Part shown: positions 1 to 4,765 of the stretch, one piece after another
Numbering within the stretch: position 1 is the stretch's first letter
Layout: the number at the start of each line of letters is the position of its first letter
NCBI GenBank assembly: GCA_021819985.1
Contig: JAKAEG010000228.1
Location: 1-5,489, forward strand
Direction of reading: 5' to 3'
DNA: 5,489 nucleotides
Source: Nitrospirota bacterium
Lineage (GTDB): Bacteria > Nitrospirota > Thermodesulfovibrionia > Thermodesulfovibrionales > JdFR-88
The notes under the pieces: generated by a model
What the model was told of the DNA's origin: nothing
What the model saw: only the letters and a program-made list of their open reading frames with translations
Databases searched by the model: none
Made by a program: the position numbers and the translations under genes

Positions 1-66
1 CTCACCATCGCCCTTTCGGAACTTTTATTCCGCTGTCCCTGCTGTCACCGGGAATTCAGGAGATAG
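1..66 (+). CDS. C-terminal tail of an unidentified protein (partial)
   Basis: An open frame enters from the left edge and stops at TAG (64-66), giving 21 residues that end in LLFRCPCCHREFRR. The closely spaced cysteines and histidine (C-P-C-C-H) could be half of a zinc knuckle, but too little is present to name a family. It is called coding mainly because the stop is followed within ten bases by a good ribosome binding site and ATG, as in an operon. I do not recognise the protein, and chance openness of such a short frame cannot be excluded. Confidence 0.3.
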   Translation, partial: LTIALSELLFRCPCCHREFRR

Positions 67-75
67 GTGGTATAT

Positions 76-132
76 ATGAGCGCTTATGACACAGTAGTAT
101 TAGGAAAGGTATGCAGATATCTTTTTAGCTGA
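76..132 (+). pseudogene. 5' start of a gene cut off by a rearrangement
   Basis: An ATG at 76 is preceded by AGGTGG (65-70, five bases away) and AGGAG (58-62), which is an ordinary initiation context. The frame begins MSAYDTVVLGK and then hits a stop at 130-132. From about position 99 the DNA is better explained as the minus-strand restriction-modification remnant, so only the first 8 to 11 codons would belong to the original gene. The reading is that a once intact gene, possibly co-transcribed with the frame ending at 66, was joined to foreign sequence here. The family is not recognisable. Confidence 0.25.
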
Positions 133-398
133 TCTGTACCCTCAATCTTATCAAGATTCTCAACTGAGGGATCTTTTGCTTCAATGTATCCCGTAATATG
201 CTGTTTCCCGTCCCATACCCTGAAATCCGGGTTACCCGCCTCTGTCTTTTTGGGAAGGGTGGTTATGTGAATCCCCTTTTTGCCGGTTGAGCCGGAATAT
301 TCGGCAAGAAAAGATTCCAGGACGGTGTAATAACTCTCTTCCCGCGCATCTCCCCGGTTACTGGTATCGGCTATTTTTTTCAGATATTCCTTTAGCAT
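84..398 (-). pseudogene. Truncated restriction-modification protein, N-terminal nuclease part
   Basis: This minus-strand frame of 104 codons starts MLKEYLKKIADTSNRGDARE and resembles the N-terminus of large single-chain restriction-modification enzymes (type ISP or related N-6 adenine methylase fusions), which normally exceed 800 residues. A PD-(D/E)xK nuclease core is visible: acidic helix around E20-E28, then G-N-P-D58-F, then E73-A-K75, followed by Q90-L-K-R-Y94, which matches the QxxxY element of such nucleases. Helicase and methyltransferase domains are absent. Family-like sequence stops after LHTFPN (N codon 99-101) and four unrelated residues precede the stop. The start has no clear ribosome binding site. 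Without methylase or specificity domains it cannot work as a restriction system, so it is called a remnant. The family assignment is by recalled motif, not alignment. Confidence 0.72.
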
Positions 399-581
399 TC
401 TTGATGGCTATTATAAGAGATTTGCGCGGCTTTATACATCCATACTTTGCCCCGTTTGGCAATGGCAAGCAGTAGAGCAGGATTACCCTTCTAAAATCTT
501 TTTGTAAGCCCGAAGAGCAGCCCATAATTGACCCCAAGCGGTTGAATCCAGACGTCAAAGCTTGCAGTAGTCTCATCCCGC

Positions 582-610
582 TTGACTTTTCGCACTTTTT
601 TGAAAATAAT
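582..610 (+). promoter_or_regulatory. sigma70-type promoter of nikR, predicted leaderless
   Basis: TTGACT (582-587) and AATAAT (605-610) are separated by exactly 17 bases, close to the TTGACA/TATAAT consensus. Transcription would begin about seven bases after the -10 box, which falls at or next to the nikR ATG at 617. No Shine-Dalgarno sequence precedes that ATG, which agrees with a leaderless or nearly leaderless message. GTCAA (554-558) and TTGAC (582-586) form a loose inverted pair that overlaps the -35 box; whether this is an operator is unknown. Confidence 0.6.
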
Positions 611-616
611 AACACT

Positions 617-1033
617 ATGGGGATAACCAGGTTCGGCATCTCGCTTGAGGACGGGCTTTTAAAGAATTTTGACAGGCTTCTAAAGGGCAAAGGGTACCCA
701 AGCCGCAGCGAGGCGATACGCGACCTTATCCGCGAGGAGCTTGTAAAAAAGCAGTGGGAGGAAGGCACGCGGGAGGCGGTGGCAAGCATTACGCTTGTCT
801 ACGACCACCATACGCGGGAACTGGCCGATACGCTTACAGACCTTCAGCACCAATCCCATAAAATGATACTCTCCAGCATGCACGTGCACCTCGATGCCCA
901 TAACTGCCTGGAGGTGATAATACTTAAAGGCCACCCAAAGGACCTTCAGGCGGTATCTGACAGGCTGATAGGCACGAGGGGCGTGAAGCACGGAAAGCTA
1001 ACGATCACCACAACAGGGAAAGGCCTGGACTGA
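617..1033 (+). CDS. nikR: NikR, nickel-responsive ribbon-helix-helix repressor
   Basis: This is a 138-residue protein (E. coli NikR has 133). Residues 1-45 form the ribbon-helix-helix DNA-binding domain: beta strand ITRFGISL, then two helices with the YPSRSEAIRDLIRE core. Residues 55-138 form the ACT-like nickel and tetramerisation domain. All four high-affinity nickel ligands are present: H78, H89, H91 and C97, equivalent to E. coli H76, H87, H89 and C95, in the segment MHVHLDAHNCLEV. NikR binds operators when loaded with Ni(II) and represses uptake genes. The frame extends upstream to an ATG at 542, but those 25 extra residues are not NikR-like and lie in the promoter, so ATG 617 is chosen. 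It stands 37 bases before nikM and probably controls the transporter genes that follow. Assignment is secure; the operator is not identified. Confidence 0.95.
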   Translation: MGITRFGISLEDGLLKNFDRLLKGKGYPSRSEAIRDLIREELVKKQWEEGTREAVASITLVYDHHTRELADTLTDLQHQSHKMILSSMHVHLDAHNCLEVIILKGHPKDLQAVSDRLIGTRGVKHGKLTITTTGKGLD

Positions 1034-1046
1034 GCAGGTCTTTTAA

Positions 1047-1068
1047 GTTTTTAAAAAAATTTAAAAAC
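1047..1068. promoter_or_regulatory. AT-rich perfect inverted repeat just before nikM
   Basis: GTTTTTAAA (1047-1055) and TTTAAAAAC (1060-1068) are perfect reverse complements separated by AAAA. The repeat fills most of the 37-base gap between nikR and nikM and ends two bases before the nikM ATG. The nikM start has no Shine-Dalgarno sequence at normal distance. The nearest weak candidate, AGGTC (1036-1040), is 30 bases away, but folding of the hairpin would bring it to about 8 bases. The repeat could instead be a DNA operator or an attenuating hairpin; sequence alone does not decide. Confidence 0.4.
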
Positions 1069-1070
1069 CT

Positions 1071-1781
1071 ATGCACATACCTGACGGATATCTTGGGCCT
1101 GAAACATATGGGAGCTTTTGGGCGGCAACGCTGGCTCTCTGGTATCTGGCCGGAAGGAAGCTTAAAAAGACCCTCAAGGCCACGGATGCGCCGCTGCTTG
1201 CCCTGGGGGCCGCCGCAAGTTTTGTGGTCATGATGTTCAATGTCCCCATCGTGGGCGGCACAACAGGGCACGCGACCGGGGCAACGCTTCTGGCGGTGGT
1301 CCTTGGCCCATGGGCGGCCTTTATCTGCATGTCAATTGCTCTGGCCGTTCAGGCTCTTCTTTTCGGTGACGGCGGGATCACCACGTATGGGGCAAACTGC
1401 TTCAACATGGCCTTTGCCGGGGTATTTGCCGGATGGGCGGCCTACAGGCTTTTGGCCGGCAGCTGCGCGTCTGCCTCAAAAAAAAGACTTCTTTTTGCCG
1501 CGGGCAGCGGGGCCTATTTCGGGATAAATGTGGCCGCCTTCCTGACCGCGATCGAATTGGGCATTCAGCCCATTTTGGAAAGGGGCGCGGACGGAAAGCC
1601 GCTTTATAATCCCTTTCCGCTAAAGATCACAATCCCCGCCATCATGGCCGGACACCTGACGCTATTTGGTTTCGCGGAGGCGGCGTTTACCGTATTGAGC
1701 ATCGCTTATATAATTAAGTCCCATCCGGAACTCATTTGCGGCACAATTGCTGGAAACAGGGCCGGCGAGAAGCAGCAATGA
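1071..1781 (+). CDS. nikM: NikM, nickel-specific substrate-binding (S) component of ECF transporter
   Basis: This 236-residue membrane protein belongs to the CbiM/NikM family. It begins MHIPDGYLGP, the invariant N-terminus in which the Met1 amino group and His2 bind the metal. The second signature, NVPIVGGTTGHATG, places a histidine at residue 67, matching the third nickel ligand known for NikM2. The C-terminal AGHLTLFGFAEAAFT segment is also typical. Six to seven hydrophobic segments are visible. The ATG at 1071 is fixed because the conserved N-terminus has to start there, despite the lack of a ribosome binding site. Cobalt (CbiM) and nickel (NikM) members look alike; nickel is preferred because nikR is adjacent and no cobalamin genes or riboswitch are seen. 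The last four bases overlap nikN (ATGA). Confidence 0.93.
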   Translation: MHIPDGYLGPETYGSFWAATLALWYLAGRKLKKTLKATDAPLLALGAAASFVVMMFNVPIVGGTTGHATGATLLAVVLGPWAAFICMSIALAVQALLFGDGGITTYGANCFNMAFAGVFAGWAAYRLLAGSCASASKKRLLFAAGSGAYFGINVAAFLTAIELGIQPILERGADGKPLYNPFPLKITIPAIMAGHLTLFGFAEAAFTVLSIAYIIKSHPELICGTIAGNRAGEKQQ

Positions 1782-2128
1782 AGAAGAAAGGGAAACACAA
1801 AAAACTTTGGATCGCGCTTCTGGTTCTTGCGGTCCTTACCCCGCTTGGGCTTTGGGTGCCCAATTTTTTCGGTGCGGGCGGGGCCTGGGGAGAATGGGGC
1901 TGGCGAGAGATCGAAAAAATGCTTGGCTATGCGCCATCCGGCCTTAAAAAAACAAACGGCCTCTGGAAGGCCCCCGTTGCCGGTTATGGAAGCGGTTATC
2001 TGGGTTACCTTGCCTCGGCGCTGCTAGGTATTTTAGTTATAGCCGTTGTGGTTTTTGCGGTAAGCAGAATTTTTTTATCGGGTCGCAATCGAAAAGATAA
2101 TGGACAAAAAGATGGCCGAAAAAAATAA
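1778..2128 (+). CDS. nikN: NikN-like small membrane component of nickel ECF transporter
   Basis: This 116-residue protein has two membrane helices: residues 10-27 after a lysine-rich start, and residues 76-100. Between them is an extracytoplasmic loop with AWGEW (36-40), GYAPSGL (50-56) and GLWKAPVAGY (61-70). That loop architecture matches the PDGLE/CbiN-like small subunits that accompany NikM, although the literal PDGLE motif is replaced. Such proteins contact NikM and are needed for metal loading. The ATG at 1778 overlaps the nikM stop as ATGA; an upstream in-frame ATG at 1736 lies inside nikM and would add 14 polar residues, so it is not chosen. The end overlaps the start of nikQ. The role is inferred from position and loop motifs rather than strong sequence identity. 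Confidence 0.83.
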   Translation: MKKKGKHKKLWIALLVLAVLTPLGLWVPNFFGAGGAWGEWGWREIEKMLGYAPSGLKKTNGLWKAPVAGYGSGYLGYLASALLGILVIAVVVFAVSRIFLSGRNRKDNGQKDGRKK

Positions 2129-3053
2129 AAATCAAAAAAATCTTGATAGCAGGTTTCCCGTGTGGCTTTTGGAAAAACAGGGACAACCCCAAACGGGTGT
2201 GCCTGAAAGGAAAAAATTCCGTTCCGGTCTGATGCTCGACCGCACTCTCAAGGCGGCCCTTTCATTTGTGGAGGACGCTTTTTTCAATGAGAAAACCGCT
2301 GCGAGGAATGGGTTTCTTCAAAGGGTTGAGCCCAGGGCAAAGATGGTCATTATTTTTTCGCTTCTGGTTAGCCTGAGCCTTCAGCACAGCCTGCCTGGGA
2401 TGCTGCGCTTTGTTGTGCTGGGTTTTTTTCTGGCCGTTTTGTCCCGGATACCTTTAAATATTTACCTGAAAAGGCTCCTTCCGGGCGTGCTCCTTACCAC
2501 AGCGGTCGCGCTGCCCGCCAGTCTTGGCGCGCTGGTCCCCGGCGAGCCGATTTTTACGATAATCACCTTTAAAAAGGACCTCTGGCTATTGGGCCATTCC
2601 ATTTACATAAGCAGGCAGGGGCTTTTTTCGGCGCTTGCGCTTATGGCCAGGGTCACGGGTTCCATAACGATAGTGTTGCTTGCGGGCTTTACCACCAGGC
2701 CTCCGGAATTGATAAAGGCGGTAAATTTCTTTATCCCCGGTTTTTTGAGGACGGTTTTTTCAATGAGCTACCGGTATATGTTTTTCCTTGTGAAGAGACT
2801 TGAGGAGTTCATATTGGCCCGCAGGGCCCGGGGAGGCGCTTATACGGGGCAGGCCGGGCTCGACAGAAAATGGGTCGGCTCACGGGCGGCATCGCTTTTA
2901 ATAATAAGTCTTGAGCTGAAAAAGGAGCTTAAATTTGCCATGGAGGCCAGGGGGGCGGGGGATGAGGTGCGGGAGGCCGGGCTTCCGGCCTTCAGGTTCG
3001 GCCTTTACGAGGCCCTTTTTTTAGCGCTGGCCGCAGGGACGGTGATCATATGA
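2100..3053 (+). CDS. nikQ: NikQ/CbiQ, transmembrane coupling (T) component of ECF transporter
   Basis: This 317-residue protein is an EcfT/CbiQ family member. A charged N-terminal stretch of about 80 residues precedes E77-P-R-A-K, the counterpart of the conserved DPRxK motif, after which the membrane helices begin. The two cytoplasmic coupling motifs that dock into the ATPase are present as A243-R-G245 (within LARRARGG) and A283-R-G285 (within AMEARG). A further hydrophobic segment, residues 300-317, ends the protein at the stop. It links NikM/NikN to NikO and transmits ATP-driven movement. ATG 2100 overlaps nikN by 29 bases; ATG 2112 (M5) would shorten the overlap to 17 and cannot be excluded, since neither has a strong ribosome binding site. 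The end overlaps nikO as ATGA. Family assignment is firm; metal specificity comes from NikM. Confidence 0.92.
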   Translation: MDKKMAEKNKNQKNLDSRFPVWLLEKQGQPQTGVPERKKFRSGLMLDRTLKAALSFVEDAFFNEKTAARNGFLQRVEPRAKMVIIFSLLVSLSLQHSLPGMLRFVVLGFFLAVLSRIPLNIYLKRLLPGVLLTTAVALPASLGALVPGEPIFTIITFKKDLWLLGHSIYISRQGLFSALALMARVTGSITIVLLAGFTTRPPELIKAVNFFIPGFLRTVFSMSYRYMFFLVKRLEEFILARRARGGAYTGQAGLDRKWVGSRAASLLIISLELKKELKFAMEARGAGDEVREAGLPAFRFGLYEALFLALAAGTVII

Positions 3054-4102
3054 GTATATTCGAGCTGGCAGGCATATCGTTTGAGTACGAAAGCGGGCGG
3101 AAGGCGCTTGATTCGGTGGACCTCGTGGTCCCGGAAGGTGAGGCCCTGAGCGTGCTTGGTACAAACGGCTCCGGTAAAAGCACTCTTCTTTATATTCTTC
3201 AGGGGCTGATAACGCCTTCGGCAGGCACGCTCAAGGTTTTCGGTGACACGGCCTTCACTGCCGATAAAAAAACCCGAATAGGCATAATGTTTCAAAACTC
3301 CCAGGCCCAGCTTTTTTCGCTTACCGTGCTGGATGAGCTGATGTTCGGGCCGCTTCAGCATGGCCTTGGCGTAAAGGAGGCCAGAAGCAGGGCCGGGGAC
3401 ATTATGGAATTGCTTGGGATAACCGGTCTTGCCAACCGCTCTCCGTGGCAGTTAAGCGGGGGAGAGATGAAGAAGGTCGCGCTTGGTACCTGCCTGTCCA
3501 CAAATCCGGACATTTACCTGCTCGATGAGCCCACCTCGGGGCTGGACCCAAGAAGCCAGGTGGAGCTGGTTGAACTCGTGATCAGGCTCAAGGAGTCCGG
3601 AAAGACAATAATCACCGCAACGCATGACCTCCATATAATTCAGGACATATCGGAGCGCGCGATCATTATCGGCGAGGACCACCGTATGCTGGCCGCGGGC
3701 GCTTCCAATGAGATAGTCAGGATGCAGGATGTCCTTTTAAAGGCGAATCTTATTCACGAGCACGCGCACAAGCATGAGGGTTACAGGCACAGGCACTCTC
3801 ATTTCGGCATCCATGAGCACCCGGCCGATGAGGAAGAACCGGGCCAGGGCGATATGCCCGTGCCGGGCCAAAAAATATCAAAACAGGAGGGAAAACCCGG
3901 AATGAGCAACCTTGAGGAAAGGCTGAAAATTTTGCTTGAGCACTGGCAGGAGCATAACGCGGAGCACGCAAAGACTTATCTGGAATGGGCAGAAAAGGCG
4001 CAGGCGGCAGGAAAGGCCGAACTTGCGGCAACGCTCAGGGAAATAGCGCAAGAGTCGGGCAGGCTGGAAGAGCTTTTCAGGAAGGCCGAAAAGCAGCTTT
4101 AG
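3050..4102 (+). CDS. nikO: NikO ABC ATPase with His-rich linker and C-terminal EH-repeat helical domain
   Basis: This 350-residue protein has three parts. Residues 1-235 are the ATPase: Walker A G37-TNGSGKS-T45, Q-loop Q82, signature LSGGE (135-139), Walker B IYLLDEP (155-161) with catalytic E160, D-loop G-L-D166, and switch histidine H192. Residues 236-257 contain nine histidines in 22 positions (HEHAHKHE, RHRHSH, HEH), followed by an acidic, proline-rich linker to about 284. Residues 285-350 are a charged, probably helical domain with E297-H298, E301-H302 and E305-H306, which would align on one face of a helix and could bind nickel. Standard NikO/CbiO proteins end at about 220-280 residues, so the tail is an addition. 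The start overlaps the nikQ stop. ATPase function in nickel import is firm; metal storage or metallochaperone activity of the tail is inference. Confidence 0.94.
   Translation: MSIFELAGISFEYESGRKALDSVDLVVPEGEALSVLGTNGSGKSTLLYILQGLITPSAGTLKVFGDTAFTADKKTRIGIMFQNSQAQLFSLTVLDELMFGPLQHGLGVKEARSRAGDIMELLGITGLANRSPWQLSGGEMKKVALGTCLSTNPDIYLLDEPTSGLDPRSQVELVELVIRLKESGKTIITATHDLHIIQDISERAIIIGEDHRMLAAGASNEIVRMQDVLLKANLIHEHAHKHEGYRHRHSHFGIHEHPADEEEPGQGDMPVPGQKISKQEGKPGMSNLEERLKILLEHWQEHNAEHAKTYLEWAEKAQAAGKAELAATLREIAQESGRLEELFRKAEKQL
3885..3904 (+). promoter_or_regulatory. Internal ribosome binding site and in-frame ATG within nikO
   Basis: AGGAGG (3885-3890) lies eleven bases before an in-frame ATG (3902-3904) inside nikO. 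It is a full-consensus site, better than the sites preceding any of the nik genes here, although the spacing is on the long side. It falls exactly at the boundary between the linker and the last domain. In the nikO frame it encodes ordinary residues (QEGKPG), so chance is possible. Confidence 0.4.
3902..4102 (+). CDS. Possible free form of the NikO C-terminal EH-repeat domain (66 aa)
   Basis: Translation from the internal ATG would give a soluble, acidic 66-residue protein identical to NikO residues 285-350, beginning MSNLEERLKILLEHWQEHN. It contains the three EH pairs at four-residue spacing and then an Ala/Glu/Lys-rich stretch expected to form a second helix. Similar short domains are, from memory, found at the ends of nickel or cobalt transport ATPases and also as separate small proteins, which makes a second translation product plausible. 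It would be a mobile nickel-binding partner made from the same message. This rests only on the position and quality of the ribosome binding site and is listed as a possibility, not as a separate gene. Confidence 0.33.
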   Translation: MSNLEERLKILLEHWQEHNAEHAKTYLEWAEKAQAAGKAELAATLREIAQESGRLEELFRKAEKQL

Positions 4103-4185
4103 AATTTACCTTGCAGTTGCCTAAATTACGCATCGTGAAGCCTTCAAACCATTGCTGGTAGCCAGTTTGCGTGCCTTTTTCCGGA
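4103..4185. other. Unassigned spacer after nikO
   Basis: The 83 bases directly after the nikO stop show no intrinsic terminator, promoter or credible reading frame. Short open frames on both strands exist but match nothing I recognise. Transcription of the nik genes probably continues into the repeat elements that follow. Confidence 0.5.
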
Positions 4186-4220
4186 AGCAAGAGGAATTCA
4201 CTTAGTGAACTCCTCTTGTT
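4186..4220. repeat. Long near-perfect palindrome (hairpin)
   Basis: CAAGAGGAATTCACT (4188-4202) and AGTGAACTCCTCTTG (4204-4218) are reverse complements with one mismatch in 15 positions and a single base between them. A G-T wobble and an A-T pair extend the stem to 4186-4220. No T run follows on either strand, so it is not a standard intrinsic terminator, though as the first strong hairpin after nikO it could protect the 3' end of the nik message. It abuts the next repeat element. Confidence 0.7.
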
Positions 4221-4312
4221 GTCATTCCAGCAAGCGAAGGGATTTTTCCGGTCCCGAAGCGCGTCGGGAATCCTTCTTTTTCGGAAAGATTCAGGACAGG
4301 CCGGAATGACAA
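4219..4312. repeat. REP/MITE-like palindromic element, about 94 bp
   Basis: TTGTCATTCCAGC (4219-4231) and GCCGGAATGACAA (4300-4312) form terminal inverted repeats with 12 of 13 matches. Nested inside are GAAGGGATT/AATCCTTC (4236-4244 and 4269-4276) and TCCCGA/TCGGGA (4252-4257 and 4264-4269), giving a branched fold. The TGTCATTCC end and the gggaatcc core are typical of small dispersed intergenic repeats in many bacterial genomes. There is no room for a transposase, so it would need one in trans. It lies immediately before, and may have interrupted, the VapC remnant. Confidence 0.65.
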
Positions 4313-4340
4313 GACTTATGCATTTATTTTTGAAACACCA

Positions 4341-4454
4341 CACCAGATACTTGCCAGCGCTCACGCCTTAGGCCTTGGCGTTACACTGGTCACGAATAAT
4401 ACCAGTGAATTCAAGCAGATCAAGCAACTCGAGATTACGGATTGGAGTAGATGA
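4341..4454 (+). pseudogene. C-terminal remnant of a VapC-type PIN-domain toxin
   Basis: An open frame ending at TGA (4452-4454) reads ILASAHALGLGVTLVTNNTS and then EFKQIKQLEITDW. This is the characteristic last third of VapC ribonuclease toxins: the A-x-A-H-A-L helix, then GVTLVTNNTSEF, whose T-N-N-T-x-E-F element carries the last PIN catalytic region, and a closing W near the C-terminus. The N-terminal two thirds of a normal protein of about 130 residues, including the first catalytic aspartate, and the partner antitoxin are missing. The frame stays open backwards into the repeat element ending at 4312, but those residues are not PIN-like. The gene was probably broken by that element or by an associated deletion. 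It cannot be active as it stands. Confidence 0.75.
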
Positions 4455-4568
4455 TTTTCTCGGGGAAGGAAAACGTCGCTGACCCCAGTTTTAGGCAGCG
4501 TGCCAGTGTGGACTTCAGCACCTAATGCGCGCTATCTGCTTAGCCGAACGACAGTCAATTTCCGAAAG
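4455..4568. other. Unassigned spacer after the VapC remnant
   Basis: No reading frame, RNA gene or strong hairpin is supported in these 114 bases. I looked for a cobalamin or other metal-related riboswitch core, given the neighbouring transporter, and saw none. It is probably decayed sequence. Confidence 0.4.
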
Positions 4569-4648
4569 TATTCTTTTGAACTCCCCTCTAGGGAGGGTTA
4601 TAGGAGCGGGGTTTCCCCGCCCCGCCTTTTTGCGGTTTCCAAAGAATA
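4569..4648. repeat. Nested multi-stem inverted repeat element
   Basis: An outer stem pairs TATTCTTT (4569-4576) with AAAGAATA (4641-4648). Inside it, CTCCC (4581-4585) pairs with GGGAG (4591-4595) and GCGGGG (4606-4611) with CCCCGC (4615-4620, or 4620-4625 in register). The roughly 80-base unit therefore folds as an outer stem with two inner hairpins. The style resembles small dispersed intergenic elements; a structured RNA is the alternative. It sits about 45 bases upstream of the cytochrome promoter. Confidence 0.45.
4606..4631 (+). terminator. Probable intrinsic terminator, GC-rich hairpin plus T5
   Basis: GCGGGG (4606-4611) can pair with CCCCGC at 4620-4625 (8-base loop), followed by C and TTTTT (4627-4631). 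The more compact pairing with 4615-4620 competes with it. It would stop plus-strand read-through from the nik side and insulate the cytochrome promoter. The T tract is short, so strength is uncertain. Confidence 0.5.
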
Positions 4649-4691
4649 TGGGATGTGCCCGTTTTCCTAATATCCCCAGAGAAGCATCCAT

Positions 4692-4721
4692 TTGACATTA
4701 AATCGCTAATTTTTATAGATT
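4692..4721 (+). promoter_or_regulatory. sigma70-type promoter of the cytochrome gene
   Basis: A perfect TTGACA -35 box (4692-4697) is followed after 16 bases by TATAGA (4714-4719); TAGATT (4716-4721) with 18 bases is an alternative -10 register. Transcription would begin near 4726-4728, leaving a leader of about 35 bases that contains the ribosome binding site. No operator palindrome is evident around it. Confidence 0.65.
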
Positions 4722-4742
4722 ATGGCTAAACAAAAGTCAGTT

Positions 4743-4765
4743 AAGAGGAGGTGAATCATAAAATG
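4743..4765 (+). promoter_or_regulatory. Ribosome binding site that decides the cytochrome start
   Basis: AAGAGGAGGTG (4743-4753) is an almost complete complement of the 16S rRNA tail. The GTG inside it (4751-4753) opens the same frame but overlaps the Shine-Dalgarno sequence and cannot be its own start. ATG 4763-4765, eleven bases after AGGAGG, is therefore the start and gives a standard signal peptide (MKKI). Confidence 0.75.

Noticed and set aside
404..475. Small plus-strand frame MAIIRDLRGF... of 23 codons
   Set aside because: No ribosome binding site, no recognisable family, and it covers the upstream region of the R-M remnant.
554..586. GTCAA...TTGAC as a NikR operator
   Set aside because: The arms are only five bases with wide spacing and do not match the E. 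coli GTATGA-N16-TCATAC pattern; mentioned only as a loose possibility.
542..616. In-frame 25-residue N-terminal extension of NikR from ATG 542
   Set aside because: The extra residues are not NikR-like, the region contains the promoter, and the ribbon strand that normally begins NikR starts right at ATG 617.
399..616. Cobalamin or nickel riboswitch upstream of the transport genes
   Set aside because: No conserved riboswitch core is visible, and the predicted nikR message has essentially no leader to contain one.
358..789. 143-codon minus-strand frame
   Set aside because: It lies antisense to nikR and overlaps the R-M remnant in another frame; the composition is Ser/Leu/Arg-rich with no recognisable motif.
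1005..1330. Minus-strand frames opposite nikM
   Set aside because: The opposite strand encodes a protein with invariant nickel-site residues, so these are antisense shadows.
3005..4031. Several minus-strand frames opposite nikO
   Set aside because: They are antisense to a clear ABC ATPase and have no family features.
4077..4364. 95-codon minus-strand frame across the repeats
   Set aside because: It is repeat-derived and overlaps the end of nikO and the VapC remnant.
4171..4371. 66-codon plus-strand frame across the repeat elements
   Set aside because: The frame consists almost wholly of the palindromic repeats (the QAGMT type of peptide is a known by-product of such elements) and conflicts with the VapC frame.
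4751..4753. GTG as start of the cytochrome
   Set aside because: This GTG is part of the Shine-Dalgarno sequence itself; ATG 4763 fits both the spacing and the signal peptide.
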